From NCBI GenBank assembly GCA_029012365.1, contig JAQXLY010000036.1, positions 1 through 64,000 of the forward strand: 64,000 bases of DNA, read 5' to 3'. The notes under the pieces are model-generated. The model was not told where the DNA came from, searched no databases, and saw only the letters and a program-made list of their open reading frames with translations. The position numbers were made by a program, and so were the translations under genes. Positions 1 through 8,096 of the stretch are shown here, piece by piece; position 1 is the first letter of the stretch, and every line of letters starts with the position of its first letter. The DNA comes from Lachnospiraceae bacterium. Lineage in GTDB: Bacteria; Bacillota; Clostridia; Lachnospirales; Lachnospiraceae.

Positions 1-139
1 TTTGGACTAGTCTCAATGTTAGATTACTACACCGAAAGGTGTGTCACTTGTTAAGTTGATTGAACCGCCGTGTACGGAACCGTACGCACGGTGGTGTGAG
101 AGGTCGGGAAAATTTATATAATTTTCCCTCCTACTCGAT
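1..139 (+). mobile_element. 3' end of a group II intron (domains V and VI)
   Basis: Positions 63-105 fold as a domain V-like hairpin: CCGCCGTG pairs with CACGGTGG, an inner TACG/CGTA stem is capped by GAAC, and a two-base CG bulge lies on the 3' side as in group II introns. It is followed by a domain VI-like stem (GGGAAAATT with AATTTTCCC) and a CCTACTCGAT end with a candidate bulged branch A, so the 3' splice site is near 139. A CACC-GAAA-GGTG hairpin lies just before domain V. The reverse transcriptase would lie upstream of the window. The assignment rests on structure and recall of such intron ends, not on a database match. Confidence 0.8.
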
Positions 140-254
140 TAATCAGCAGACACTGATTACTCCGATAATAGAATATAAGGTGAAAATGAATGCATATATT
201 AATATAATAGGGAACGGAATATATGTGATATGCAGCATTCGGAAGGCGGACATA

Positions 255-1595
255 GTGGGAAAGAGATTTTTTACATATTTTCTGGGCGGTCTTGTGGTTT
301 TGTTTTTTGCGGTTACAGTGGCAGGGTATGTGGTAAAGACCAAGAATGCCGGGCGGATTGCTCCCGGAATAATACTCTGCGGACGGGACGTTTCGGGAAT
401 GAAGTTAGAGGAAGCAGAGAGATTGCCGGAAGGTTTCTTACCGGAGTTTACAACGGAGCTTCGTTGTCACTTTTTACCGGAGCTGCAGGAGGAAGTTGAA
501 GCAGCGGTAAAAGAAGAAAAACTTCGGTTTACAGTACAGGGAGGTGAGCTTTGCCTGACGGTAAAAGCGCCTATGGTACGCGTTCTTTTGGCGGAAACGA
601 TTGATGCAGTAACGAAAAAAAGCAGTGAAGTAAAGGTGTGGGAGTGGCTGTATGCAGAGGTGACAGGAAAAGCGTTTCAATCAAGAACGGTGGAAGCGGT
701 GCTTGTATGGGAAGAAGCATATTTCGGAGAGCTTCTCGCTATTTTTGAAGAACTGCTGGAGCGGGATTGTGTGGAAGCAACGGTACAGTGGGAGATGGGA
801 CATATTGTAGTAAAGGAAAGCAGGCGTGGCTTTAGACTGGAAACGGCGGCAGCATGGAAGAATGCAGAGCAACTGGCCTCGGAGGTACTTGACCTGCTCC
901 GGAGGGAACCGATAGAAGGCATGGTAGTTCGCTTTTTTTTGAACGGAACCGTGCTTATGCCAAGACTTACTACCTCACAGGCGAAAAAATGCGATACGAA
1001 AATCGGGGAATTTACAACCGGTTATCAGGGTGCCGGAAGCGGAAGAGCACAGAATATTGCGGCGGGAGCATCACATTTACATGCAAAGGTGATACTTCCG
1101 GGCGGGGAGTTTTCCACGGCTGCGGCATTAATGCCGTTCACGGAGGAAAACGGTTATGCGACAGGAGGAACCTATATTAACGGGGCATTATCGGAAAGCA
1201 TCGGAGGAGGAGTATGCCAGCTATCCACAACGCTTTATAATGCGCTGTTGCGGACAACACTTGAAATCACAGAGCGTTGTCCGCATTCCATGCCGGTGGG
1301 ATATATTTCTCCGGGACAGGATGCAGCCATTGCAGGAGACTATAAGGATTTGAAATTCAAAAATAATACAAAAGCACCGGTGATTTTACTCTGTGAGACA
1401 ACGGAAGATAAGGTGAGGGTTACCCTGTACGGTACAAAGGAAGCAAGGAGGAAAAATGTGACACTGGAGAGTGTCATCACGGAAAAAACAGAGTCAGGTA
1501 TGACGGTGGAGGTATACCGGATTGAAAAAGCAGAGGATGGAGCTGTTTTTCGGGAAAAGATTAGTACGGACAAATACAGGAATATTGGGGGATAG
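255..1595 (+). CDS. VanW family cell-wall-associated membrane protein
   Basis: The protein has an N-terminal membrane anchor (about residues 4-27), a peptidoglycan-binding-like region (PGIILCGRDVSGM near residue 36), and a C-terminal VanW domain with GGEFS, ENGYATGG, GGGVCQLSTTLYNA, CPHSMPVGY and DLKFKN. VanW proteins occur in glycopeptide resistance clusters and widely in Firmicutes as cell-surface proteins; their reaction is unknown. The GTG at 255 is preferred because AGGCGG lies 5 bases upstream and it gives a typical signal-anchor N-terminus. ATG 186 is an in-frame alternative. Any longer reading would translate intron sequence and is an artefact. The intron inserted about 50-115 bp upstream may have replaced the native promoter. 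Confidence 0.85.
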   Translation: MGKRFFTYFLGGLVVLFFAVTVAGYVVKTKNAGRIAPGIILCGRDVSGMKLEEAERLPEGFLPEFTTELRCHFLPELQEEVEAAVKEEKLRFTVQGGELCLTVKAPMVRVLLAETIDAVTKKSSEVKVWEWLYAEVTGKAFQSRTVEAVLVWEEAYFGELLAIFEELLERDCVEATVQWEMGHIVVKESRRGFRLETAAAWKNAEQLASEVLDLLRREPIEGMVVRFFLNGTVLMPRLTTSQAKKCDTKIGEFTTGYQGAGSGRAQNIAAGASHLHAKVILPGGEFSTAAALMPFTEENGYATGGTYINGALSESIGGGVCQLSTTLYNALLRTTLEITERCPHSMPVGYISPGQDAAIAGDYKDLKFKNNTKAPVILLCETTEDKVRVTLYGTKEARRKNVTLESVITEKTESGMTVEVYRIEKAEDGAVFREKISTDKYRNIGG

Positions 1596-1776
1596 AGAGT
1601 GTATATTTTATGTTCGCTTTGGCAAGTTTAGCTTTCAGTCTTTGAATTTCGTCATCTTTTGCCTGCAACTGGGCTTCTGCCTTTTCAAGCTTCATTTCAA
1701 GACCGCGGCGACGCAGACGCCCTTTCTCCAATGCCTCGTAATGGGTACGTACACAGGCATCGTGGTAAGAATATTG
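1561..1776 (-). pseudogene. possible 3' fragment of a coiled-coil-tailed gene
   Basis: The minus strand is open from just after a TGA at 1777-1779 to a TAA at 1561-1563. It reads a basic stretch and then a heptad-like charged segment (LEKAEAQLQAKDDEIQRLKA), typical of a coiled-coil tail. There is no ribosome binding site or full-length start, and it overlaps the vanW 3' end. It may be the leftover C-terminus of a transposase- or Rpn-like gene. This is a weak call. Confidence 0.3.
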
Positions 1777-1780
1777 TCAA

Positions 1781-1809
1781 CAGAACCCAACACGCCTCTC
1801 AACGATGCG
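1781..1809 (+). repeat. 29-bp hairpin repeat, copy A
   Basis: The 29 bases starting CAGAACCCAACACGCC are identical at 2843-2871. In each copy CCCAAC pairs with a downstream GTTGGG, with a nested ACGC/GCG pairing. The copies flank the broken Rpn-type gene as direct repeats about 1.06 kb apart. Confidence 0.8.
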
Positions 1810-1829
1810 TATCACGTTGGGCCTTTTTT
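1786..1829 (+). terminator. terminator-like hairpin downstream of vanW
   Basis: CCCAAC (1786-1791) pairs with GTTGGG (1816-1821), followed by CC and a run of T. It can end plus-strand transcription leaving vanW. The stem is short, and it is part of repeat copy A. Confidence 0.45.
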
Positions 1830-1988
1830 ATATTCCTTCAATAGTTCATAGAATTCTTCTGCCGAGAGATTCAGTTGCTTTGCGCCGATTTCTTTGGAAA
1901 GTGCACCTTCACAAACCAAATTGCAAATCAATTTTTTTGTCTGTTCGTTAGCATACTCCTTAGCATAATCTTCCACAAGATTGCACAT
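1812..1988 (-). CDS. small protein, detached C-terminal part of an Rpn-like protein
   Basis: The 58-residue frame starts at ATG 1988 behind a good CGGAGGTG site. It resembles the C-terminal helical tail of Rpn/PD-(D/E)XK transposase-like proteins: an NEQTKK helix, then a SKEIGAKQLNLSAEEF segment like the short helix-turn tail of that family. It begins 27 bases past the stop of the preceding Rpn reading frame. I infer a former single gene that lost its middle section and was split; whether the tail is still made separately is unknown. Its last codons lie inside repeat copy A. Confidence 0.5.
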   Translation of the reverse strand: MCNLVEDYAKEYANEQTKKLICNLVCEGALSKEIGAKQLNLSAEEFYELLKEYKKGPT

Positions 1989-2014
1989 AGTATTCACCTC
2001 CGATTCATTGTTCT

Positions 2015-2530
2015 TCAAATCATATACTCGATTTCATTACTCGCATTGACATAGATGAAGTGTTCTCCATCATCAACTGAAATAACTTCTCCTTTATCAT
2101 GGAACGATCGCTCAACATAATAAAGGCGCCTTTTTCTGTTAAAAACATCAAATTTTGATATATAAACGATGTACACGTCATTTATGTTTTCATAGTTTTC
2201 TCCGGGTTCCGAAACATTCGCCGTGATACAGGAAGCATTATAACGTACGCGCTTAGCATGATTATCGTTGTCACTTTTTTGTATCTCTACATTAATGGAT
2301 TTTCCGTCTCCGGTAACGCAAAGGGCATCCAGCCGTACTGACTTACCATACAAGTTTTTAACGGAATTCTGCGTAATTAACTGTGCAACTATTAATTCTG
2401 AATCATGAAGAATAATCCTGAGAATATCTTCTACTGCCTCCTTGTCCTTTGCTACCATTTCAAAGAAGGTATCGTCGAAAACATTAAATTGATAAACGTA
2501 CTTTTTCTTTTCATCCAGTGTTGTAAGCAT
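2015..2530 (-). CDS. Rpn / PD-(D/E)XK nuclease family transposase-like protein (truncated)
   Basis: The 171-residue product matches the N-terminal catalytic part of the Rpn/PF12784 family: FNVFDDTFFEMV at the start, then SVRLDALCVTGDGKSINVEIQ. The latter holds the D...E-x-Q core expected of a PD-(D/E)XK nuclease. Later comes YVIYISKFDVF-like sequence. Family members usually run to about 250-350 residues with a charged C-terminal tail; here the frame stops after YVNASNEIEYMI. AAAGGAAGAATCATA precedes the ATG. Rpn proteins promote RecA-independent recombination or act as domesticated transposases. Catalytic residues appear intact, but the truncation makes activity doubtful. Confidence 0.75.
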   Translation of the reverse strand: MLTTLDEKKKYVYQFNVFDDTFFEMVAKDKEAVEDILRIILHDSELIVAQLITQNSVKNLYGKSVRLDALCVTGDGKSINVEIQKSDNDNHAKRVRYNASCITANVSEPGENYENINDVYIVYISKFDVFNRKRRLYYVERSFHDKGEVISVDDGEHFIYVNASNEIEYMI

Positions 2531-2798
2531 TATGATTCTTCCTTTATTATATATTGTTTCTGCTTTTTATGCAATGTCATTTTTTAATAACATTAATAAC
2601 CTGTGAATCACCGGCAGGACTACGCCGAAGAGCAAAATTATTAAAGTGAAAATAAGAAAGTAAGAAAAATCAAGGGTCGGTAATTTGGAGAGGGGCAAAA
2701 TCTTTGTGCATACTTACCAAAGAAGAATGGAAAAGTTTGTGAAATGTGACAGCATGGAAAAGTGAAAAAATGGCATTGCAGATAAGTTTGAAAACAGA

Positions 2799-2827
2799 TT
2801 GCAGGAAAAGGCTTTTAGGGGTATAAT
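2799..2827 (+). promoter_or_regulatory. sigma-A-type promoter
   Basis: TTGCAG (2799-2804) and TATAAT (2822-2827) are separated by 17 bases. Transcription would begin near 2834 and run at once into hairpin repeat copy B. It may therefore make a short RNA, or serve as a second, house-keeping promoter for the island. The rest of 2531-3042 holds no gene. Confidence 0.6.
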
Positions 2828-2842
2828 GTTCTTGGAAAACAG

Positions 2843-2871
2843 CAGAACCCAACACGCCTCTCAACGATGCG
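2843..2871 (+). repeat. 29-bp hairpin repeat, copy B
   Basis: This stretch is identical over 29 bases to 1781-1809. The downstream arm differs (ATGTTGGGGCTTTT), still pairing CCCAACA with TGTTGGG. It lies directly after a sigma-A-type promoter. Confidence 0.8.
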
Positions 2872-2936
2872 AACCATGTTGGGGCTTTTGGCTTATAGGA
2901 GGGTATGGAGCGTGAATGAGTTTTTCATTCCGTTAT

Positions 2937-2963
2937 TAAGATTTCCCCCTTCTATGCCGATAT
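2937..2963 (+). promoter_or_regulatory. sigma-28 (SigD/FliA) type promoter of the flagellin-modification island
   Basis: TAAG (2937-2940), 15 bases, then GCCGATAT (2956-2963). This matches the SigD consensus TAAA-N15-GCCGATAT except for one base. It is 80 bp upstream of the first island gene. Similar signals precede flagellin and the 20.4-kb glycosyltransferase, which places the island in the late flagellar regulon. Confidence 0.75.
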
Positions 2964-3042
2964 AAATTCATATAGATATATTTGAAACAGGAATACAGAA
3001 CATAGAACTGCATTATTACATAGAAAACGAAAGAGGGAGCCT

Positions 3043-3816
3043 ATGAAGGTTGTAATATTGGCGGGTGGATTCGGAACCCGTATCAGTGAAGAAAGCCACT
3101 TAAAGCCGAAGCCGATGATTGCCATCGGAGATGCGCCTATTCTGTGGCATATTATGAAGAGCTATTCCCATTACGGGTTTCATGAGTTTGTGATTTGCTG
3201 CGGCTATAAGGGGCATATCATAAAGGAATACTTTGCGGACTATTATCTGCACCGCTCGGACATTACCTTTGATTTTGCCAATAACAACGAGATGATTGTG
3301 CATAACAACGTGGCGGAGCCGTGGCGTGTGACACTGGTGGATACAGGGCTGTATACCCAGACCGGCGGCCGTATCAGGCGTGTACGGGACTATATCGGAA
3401 ACGAACCGTTCCTTTGTACCTATGGCGACGGTGTGTCGGATATTGATATCAATAAGCTCGTGGAGTTTCATAAGGGGCACGGAAAAATTGCTACCATTAC
3501 GGCGGTACAGCCGGGAAATAAGTTCGGAGTGTTAGACATCGGTGAAAATCAGGTGATACATAAATTTACGGAAAAGGGCAAAGAGGAAGGCGGTTGGATT
3601 AACGCCGGCTTTATGGTGCTCGGATCGGAAATTTTTGATATGATAGAGGGGGATTCCACGATACTGGAGCGCCAGCCCTTCGAAACGCTGGCTTCTATGG
3701 GAGAACTGGTAGCTTATAAGTACGACGGATTTTGGCAGTGCATGGATACGCAGAGAGACAAGCACTATCTTGAGGAACTGTTAGAGAGGGGGAAGGCCCC
3801 GTGGGTGAAATGGTAA
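3043..3816 (+). CDS. rfbF: glucose-1-phosphate cytidylyltransferase
   Basis: This enzyme makes CDP-glucose from CTP and glucose 1-phosphate. The 257-residue protein has the nucleotidyltransferase start KVVILAGGFGTR, the sugar-binding KPKPMIAIGDAPILWHI, and the family signatures YGDGVSDI, GKIATITAVQP, GGWINAGFMVL and GFWQCMDTQRDK. Length and motifs are standard for RfbF. It is the first gene of the island, behind a sigma-28-like promoter, with GAGGGAG before the ATG. The usual partner, CDP-glucose 4,6-dehydratase (rfbG), is not in the window, so CDP-glucose may be used directly as a donor or rfbG may be elsewhere. Confidence 0.93.
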   Translation: MKVVILAGGFGTRISEESHLKPKPMIAIGDAPILWHIMKSYSHYGFHEFVICCGYKGHIIKEYFADYYLHRSDITFDFANNNEMIVHNNVAEPWRVTLVDTGLYTQTGGRIRRVRDYIGNEPFLCTYGDGVSDIDINKLVEFHKGHGKIATITAVQPGNKFGVLDIGENQVIHKFTEKGKEEGGWINAGFMVLGSEIFDMIEGDSTILERQPFETLASMGELVAYKYDGFWQCMDTQRDKHYLEELLERGKAPWVKW

Positions 3817-4757
3817 AGGTTAGTGTCATTATGCTGACCTACAACAGAGAGGCGCTTGTAGGACGGGCAATCGAGTCTGTCTTAGCCCAGACTATGAAGG
3901 AGTTTGAATATATCATTGTGGATAACGGCTCAACGGATAACAGCGGAGCCATAGCCGAAGAATATGCAAAAAAGGATGAACGTATCCGGGTGCTCCATAT
4001 CCCAAAGAGTACGATTGGTGCAGGAAGAAACGCAGGACTGGACGTGGCAGGAGGAGAGTACATCACCTTTATTGATGATGACGATACGGCAGAGCCTGAT
4101 ATGCTGGAGTTCTTGTACGGACTTGCGAAGGAAGCGGATGCGGACATTTCGGTATGCGGTTCTACAAAAGAAGTAGAAGGAGAGTTTTTGCCGAACTGTG
4201 TGTTTGAGGAAAAGCTTGTTATGACACCGGAGGAAGCGGTAGTTATGCTGTTAAAACGGAAAAAGTGTAACGCAGCAATGCCGACAAAGCTGGTGAAACG
4301 GGAGCTTTTTGATGAGATACGATTTCTTCCGGAAGGAAAATATGATGACATCCGTGCAACCTACAAATACTTTGCGTCAGCGAATCGTGTAGCGGCACAC
4401 GGAGTACCGAAGTATTGTTTTTGGAGGCATCCGGGAAATAATTCTGCATTTACCACGAATGATTTGCTCCTGACACCGGAACAGCTGGACGAATATTTTG
4501 ATGCGTTCAGAGAGCGGACGGAGTATTTGTCAAAGAAGCTGCCGAAAATAGCGGATTATGCGCAGTACAGTGAATGGTCTTACATGATTTCCATGTGCAA
4601 TAAGATTTCAAGGAACAACCTGGTTTCCTGTGGAAAGCAGCTGGAGTTTGTGAAGAAAGAACTGACGGAGCACTATGAGGAGTTTTATGAGTCGGAATAT
4701 ATAGAGGAGTTTGAGAAGGAGTTTATGAGGGAGTATATAATGGTCATACAGGAATAA
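3801..4757 (+). CDS. GT2 family glycosyltransferase
   Basis: An inverting GT-A glycosyltransferase of about 318 residues. It has VSVIMLTYNRE at the N-terminus, EYIIVDNGSTDNS, and the metal-binding FIDDDDTAEPDMLE. The GTG at 3801 is 8 bases behind AGGGGG and overlaps the end of rfbF by 16 bases, implying translational coupling. ATG 3810 is the alternative start. By context it transfers a sugar, possibly from CDP-glucose, onto flagellin or a growing flagellin glycan; the acceptor cannot be read from sequence. Confidence 0.88.
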   Translation: MGEMVKVSVIMLTYNREALVGRAIESVLAQTMKEFEYIIVDNGSTDNSGAIAEEYAKKDERIRVLHIPKSTIGAGRNAGLDVAGGEYITFIDDDDTAEPDMLEFLYGLAKEADADISVCGSTKEVEGEFLPNCVFEEKLVMTPEEAVVMLLKRKKCNAAMPTKLVKRELFDEIRFLPEGKYDDIRATYKYFASANRVAAHGVPKYCFWRHPGNNSAFTTNDLLLTPEQLDEYFDAFRERTEYLSKKLPKIADYAQYSEWSYMISMCNKISRNNLVSCGKQLEFVKKELTEHYEEFYESEYIEEFEKEFMREYIMVIQE

Positions 4758-4818
4758 AGCAGTATAAAATGTTTTGATGCAGACATTTTTTAAAATGTGG
4801 CAAAGGATGGTAATAATT

Positions 4819-6009
4819 ATGGAGAAAAAGAATTTCGCATGGCCGGTCACTGTAGTAGGAGATTATGATAATAGAGCAATGAAAAGTTTTATGAAAGAGT
4901 ACGAAACAGTGTTAAAGAAAAAGAAAATTGTAATTTTCGGTGCGGGAATAAGAGGAACAATTTTTTCAATTTTATTAGCTGGTGAAGGATATACAGATTT
5001 ACGGTTTACAGATAATAACGAAAAAAAGATAGGCCATTATGTCAATGAGTTTCCTATTATTGCACTTGATGAAGTGCAGAAAGAAAAGGATAATTTTTTT
5101 ATTATTATTTCCGTAGAAAATGGTCAGGCAATCAAAGAGCAACTTGAAACGTTAGGGTTTTGTGAAGGTATACATTATGCAGCGGTAGAGAACTATGTTT
5201 ATGCAAATTATATAGAAAAATTTTTTAAAGAGGGAGAATGGGAAACGTTAATTTTTGGGGACTGTGGTTTGTCCGACATAGGGATAAAAGAAAATAATAC
5301 GCAAACGTTGGGTATGCTGCTAGAGGAAAAAAATGATGTTAATAAAACAAAGGTATTAGCATTGCATGGAATGGGTATGCGAGCGTACTATGAAATATTT
5401 AAGGCACATTGTAAATATGTAAAGCAACCTAAGAAATTAATGGTTATGGCTAATTTTGAAACATTTACGGGAAAACAGCATTTACTTCCCAGAAGTCAAC
5501 ATGTACCCGTGTTTGAAATGTTATATAGTAGATTGAAAGATGCGAATATTTATGAATATATGTGTCTGGCACAAAAACGTTTTTCGGATATCACTATGGA
5601 TTATTTTTTATCCTCAAAAGAGCATGCAGGTAATTCTCAAAATAATGATAGATTGGTTATTAAGATGAATTATATGTATCATTTGAGTTTACAGAACGAA
5701 TGTGTGCAATATATGTTTTTACTTTCTGAGTTTTGTAATGAAAATAACATTGAATTAGCATTTTTTATTCCTCCTGTAAACTATCAGTATGCTGAGATGT
5801 TGTGGGGCGATAGATTTTCGGAACGTTATAATGATAATTGTCGGACATTAATAAAGGAATGGGACGAAAGAGGAATAAAGTATTTGGACCTAAGCTATCT
5901 GCTTACCTCAGATTGCTTTGCAGATATAAAGACAATCGATGAATGTGCAAATTATAGAGGCAGGACTCGCCAAGCGGATGAGATTGTGTGTTTTATGAAG
6001 AATATGTGA
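4819..6009 (+). CDS. Rossmann-SGNH two-domain protein of the flagellar island
   Basis: The 396-residue protein begins with a Rossmann-like nucleotide-binding module (KIVIFGAGIRGTIFSILLAG, then FTDNN and ISVENG, about residues 30-130). This is followed by an SGNH-hydrolase/acyltransferase-like half (LIFGDCGLSDIG near residue 148, and ADIKTIDECANYRGR near the C-terminus). The block I serine appears replaced by cysteine and the usual D-x-x-H histidine is not evident, so catalysis may be altered or lost. Start ATG 4819 follows AAAGGATGG. The gene is visibly more AT-rich than rfbF, suggesting separate acquisition. The function, perhaps acyl transfer in glycan tailoring, is inferred. Confidence 0.55.
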   Translation: MEKKNFAWPVTVVGDYDNRAMKSFMKEYETVLKKKKIVIFGAGIRGTIFSILLAGEGYTDLRFTDNNEKKIGHYVNEFPIIALDEVQKEKDNFFIIISVENGQAIKEQLETLGFCEGIHYAAVENYVYANYIEKFFKEGEWETLIFGDCGLSDIGIKENNTQTLGMLLEEKNDVNKTKVLALHGMGMRAYYEIFKAHCKYVKQPKKLMVMANFETFTGKQHLLPRSQHVPVFEMLYSRLKDANIYEYMCLAQKRFSDITMDYFLSSKEHAGNSQNNDRLVIKMNYMYHLSLQNECVQYMFLLSEFCNENNIELAFFIPPVNYQYAEMLWGDRFSERYNDNCRTLIKEWDERGIKYLDLSYLLTSDCFADIKTIDECANYRGRTRQADEIVCFMKNM

Positions 6010-6019
6010 GGTGCAAATT

Positions 6020-7168
6020 ATGGAGTTAGCAGACAGAGTGATTAATCAAAAGGAGCTGTTATGGAATAAGGATTGGAAAAAGAAACCTATTATTTTTTGG
6101 GGATGCGGAAATAATGCCAAAATCGTGAAAAGGCTGTTAGAAAAAAAGGGGATAGCTCCAACGGCATTTTGTGATAATAATCCGATATTAGTCGGTGGGG
6201 AAATAGAGGGAGTTAGGATTTTATCCTATGAACAAGTAGTAGAACAGTTTGATGATTATTGTATTGTTTTAACTGTAGCTATTAACAATGCAATACCAAT
6301 ATTAGACCAATTAGAGAGTGCAAGAGAAAAAAAGCCGGTTTTTCATATGGAAAAGCCATTTAAGGTTGATGAAGATTTTTTGGAATATGATTATATGATA
6401 GGGAACATGGATAGATTTGAAGAAGTATATAACATGTTGGAGGATGAAAAATCAAAAGATATTTTTGTTACCTGTGTCAATTTTAAGTTGAGCGGAAACA
6501 AAATGGAACTAATGAAATATGTAGACGGTGATACATTTTTTGATGAAAAGATAATTCCTTTAAAAGCAGATTATTCCTTTGTTGATGTAGGCGCGTATAC
6601 AGGGGATACATTATTACGATTTTATGGATTCTGTAGAGGAAAATATGAGCAAATTTATGCGTTAGAGCCTGATAAAGGAAATTATAATGCGTTGCAGCAC
6701 TTGGTGAAGTTTGGCCGCTTGAATAATATACATTTGTTTAATGTAGGCGGTTGGGACACAAAAACGGAGCTGACTTTTTTTACTTTAGCTAATAACGATG
6801 AGAGACATTTTGATTCTCCAAACTTCTTTAAGGGGATGGAAGACACAATACCAAATTCACTTAATATACAAAAAGAAATGTATATTGAGGAAAAAATAGA
6901 GGTTGATACAGTTGATAACCTGTTACAAGGAGCAAAATGTGATGTTATCAAAATTAATGCATTAGCAGCAGATTTTCAGGTGTTAAGGGGAAGCAGAGAA
7001 ACGATTAAAAAATACAAGCCTGTTATTGTCGGAGAGTATGGAACACAAAAAGAGTACCTTCTTGACATGATTAAATATATTAAGGAGATCGAACCGACGT
7101 ATAAAATATATTTACGGCAGAAAATGATTTTCGGAGACTGTAAAACAGTCTATATTGCTACTGTATGA
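6020..7168 (+). CDS. FkbM family methyltransferase with N-terminal Rossmann module
   Basis: A 382-residue protein. Residues about 15-90 form a Rossmann-like module (PIIFWGCGNNAKIV, FCDNN). Residues about 185-370 form an FkbM-type SAM methyltransferase: FVDVGAYTGDT (SAM-binding loop), YALEPDKGNYNAL, and EVDTVDN. The usual IKxDIEGAE motif is altered to IKINALAADFQVL, so it may be a divergent member. Start ATG 6020 follows GAGGTG by six bases, 10 bp after the previous stop. It probably O-methylates a glycan or acyl group in the flagellin modification. AT-rich like its upstream neighbour. Confidence 0.78.
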   Translation: MELADRVINQKELLWNKDWKKKPIIFWGCGNNAKIVKRLLEKKGIAPTAFCDNNPILVGGEIEGVRILSYEQVVEQFDDYCIVLTVAINNAIPILDQLESAREKKPVFHMEKPFKVDEDFLEYDYMIGNMDRFEEVYNMLEDEKSKDIFVTCVNFKLSGNKMELMKYVDGDTFFDEKIIPLKADYSFVDVGAYTGDTLLRFYGFCRGKYEQIYALEPDKGNYNALQHLVKFGRLNNIHLFNVGGWDTKTELTFFTLANNDERHFDSPNFFKGMEDTIPNSLNIQKEMYIEEKIEVDTVDNLLQGAKCDVIKINALAADFQVLRGSRETIKKYKPVIVGEYGTQKEYLLDMIKYIKEIEPTYKIYLRQKMIFGDCKTVYIATV

Positions 7169-7240
7169 TTTCATCGTTCAGTAGATTACACAACAGGGTT
7201 AACTGTAAAATATGCGAAGGCAGACCAGAAGGAGGTAAAC

Positions 7241-8053
7241 ATGAAAAAATTAGTGATGGAGCGTGTTTCTTGTCATGTAACAGAGAGATGTAATCTTAGG
7301 TGCAAGATGTGTTCGGCATTCATTCCTAAACTTTATGAGTTGGGGAATGTGCCGGAATATGATATGGATGACATTAAGAACAGTTTTAAAACCTATTTCA
7401 ATTTGGTGGAACGTGTAAGAATGATTTCTATATCCGGAGGAGAGCCAATGTTACATCCTCGTTTGGTGGAGTTATTAGAGTTCCTTTTGCAGTATGAGGA
7501 GGCATATGCTAAGCTGGAGATATTTACAAATGGCACTTTGATTATTCCGGAGCCGGTTTTAGAAGTGATGTCTAAATCGGAAAAGATGTCACTTTTTATT
7601 GATCATTATGGACCACAGATATCTACAAAGATTGAAGAGATTAAAGCATTATGTGAGAAGTATCATGTGAAATATAAAATTCGAATTTATTATGGTGAGG
7701 ATATGCACATGGGTGGCTGGACGGATAGAAGCTTCCTGACTGAAAAATTGTGTCCGGCAAAAGCAAAGGAACATTTCAATAAATGCTTTTCGTCTAACAT
7801 GTTTACGATATTTGGAAAATATATGGCTTTTTGTCCGATGCCATATATAGGACATAATATAGGTGCAATACCTGAAAGCGATGTATTAGGAATGTCCTTA
7901 GCGGATGATGAAACGACACTTGAAGAGAAGTATGCGAAGTTGGTTGAAATAAGTAATGTAGATTTTAATCCGGGATGCGCATGGTGCAATGGTCTGGGAA
8001 TATATGAAAATGTAGAAAGATTTGTTCCGGGAGAACAGGTGAGAAAAGAATAA
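7241..8053 (+). CDS. radical SAM protein
   Basis: The 270-residue enzyme has the CxxxCxxC cluster motif in TERCNLRCKMCSAF (near residue 15) and SISGGEP for SAM binding. Its C-terminal region holds further cysteines (CPAKAKEHFNKC, FCPMPY, GCAWCNG) that could hold an auxiliary cluster, as in SPASM-like proteins. AAGGAGG precedes ATG 7241. Radical SAM enzymes with this layout modify sugars, peptides or small metabolites. Here it likely acts in making or altering the flagellin decoration; the substrate is unknown. Confidence 0.85.
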   Translation: MKKLVMERVSCHVTERCNLRCKMCSAFIPKLYELGNVPEYDMDDIKNSFKTYFNLVERVRMISISGGEPMLHPRLVELLEFLLQYEEAYAKLEIFTNGTLIIPEPVLEVMSKSEKMSLFIDHYGPQISTKIEEIKALCEKYHVKYKIRIYYGEDMHMGGWTDRSFLTEKLCPAKAKEHFNKCFSSNMFTIFGKYMAFCPMPYIGHNIGAIPESDVLGMSLADDETTLEEKYAKLVEISNVDFNPGCAWCNGLGIYENVERFVPGEQVRKE

Positions 8054-8096
8054 ATTTTAGAATATAAGATTACTTACTTTTGAAAGGGGAAGGCGT

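Noticed and set aside
60-254. In-frame N-terminal extension of the vanW gene from a TTG at 60
   Set aside because: The first ~27 codons lie in group II intron domains V/VI, and better starts with ribosome sites exist at 255 (or 186).
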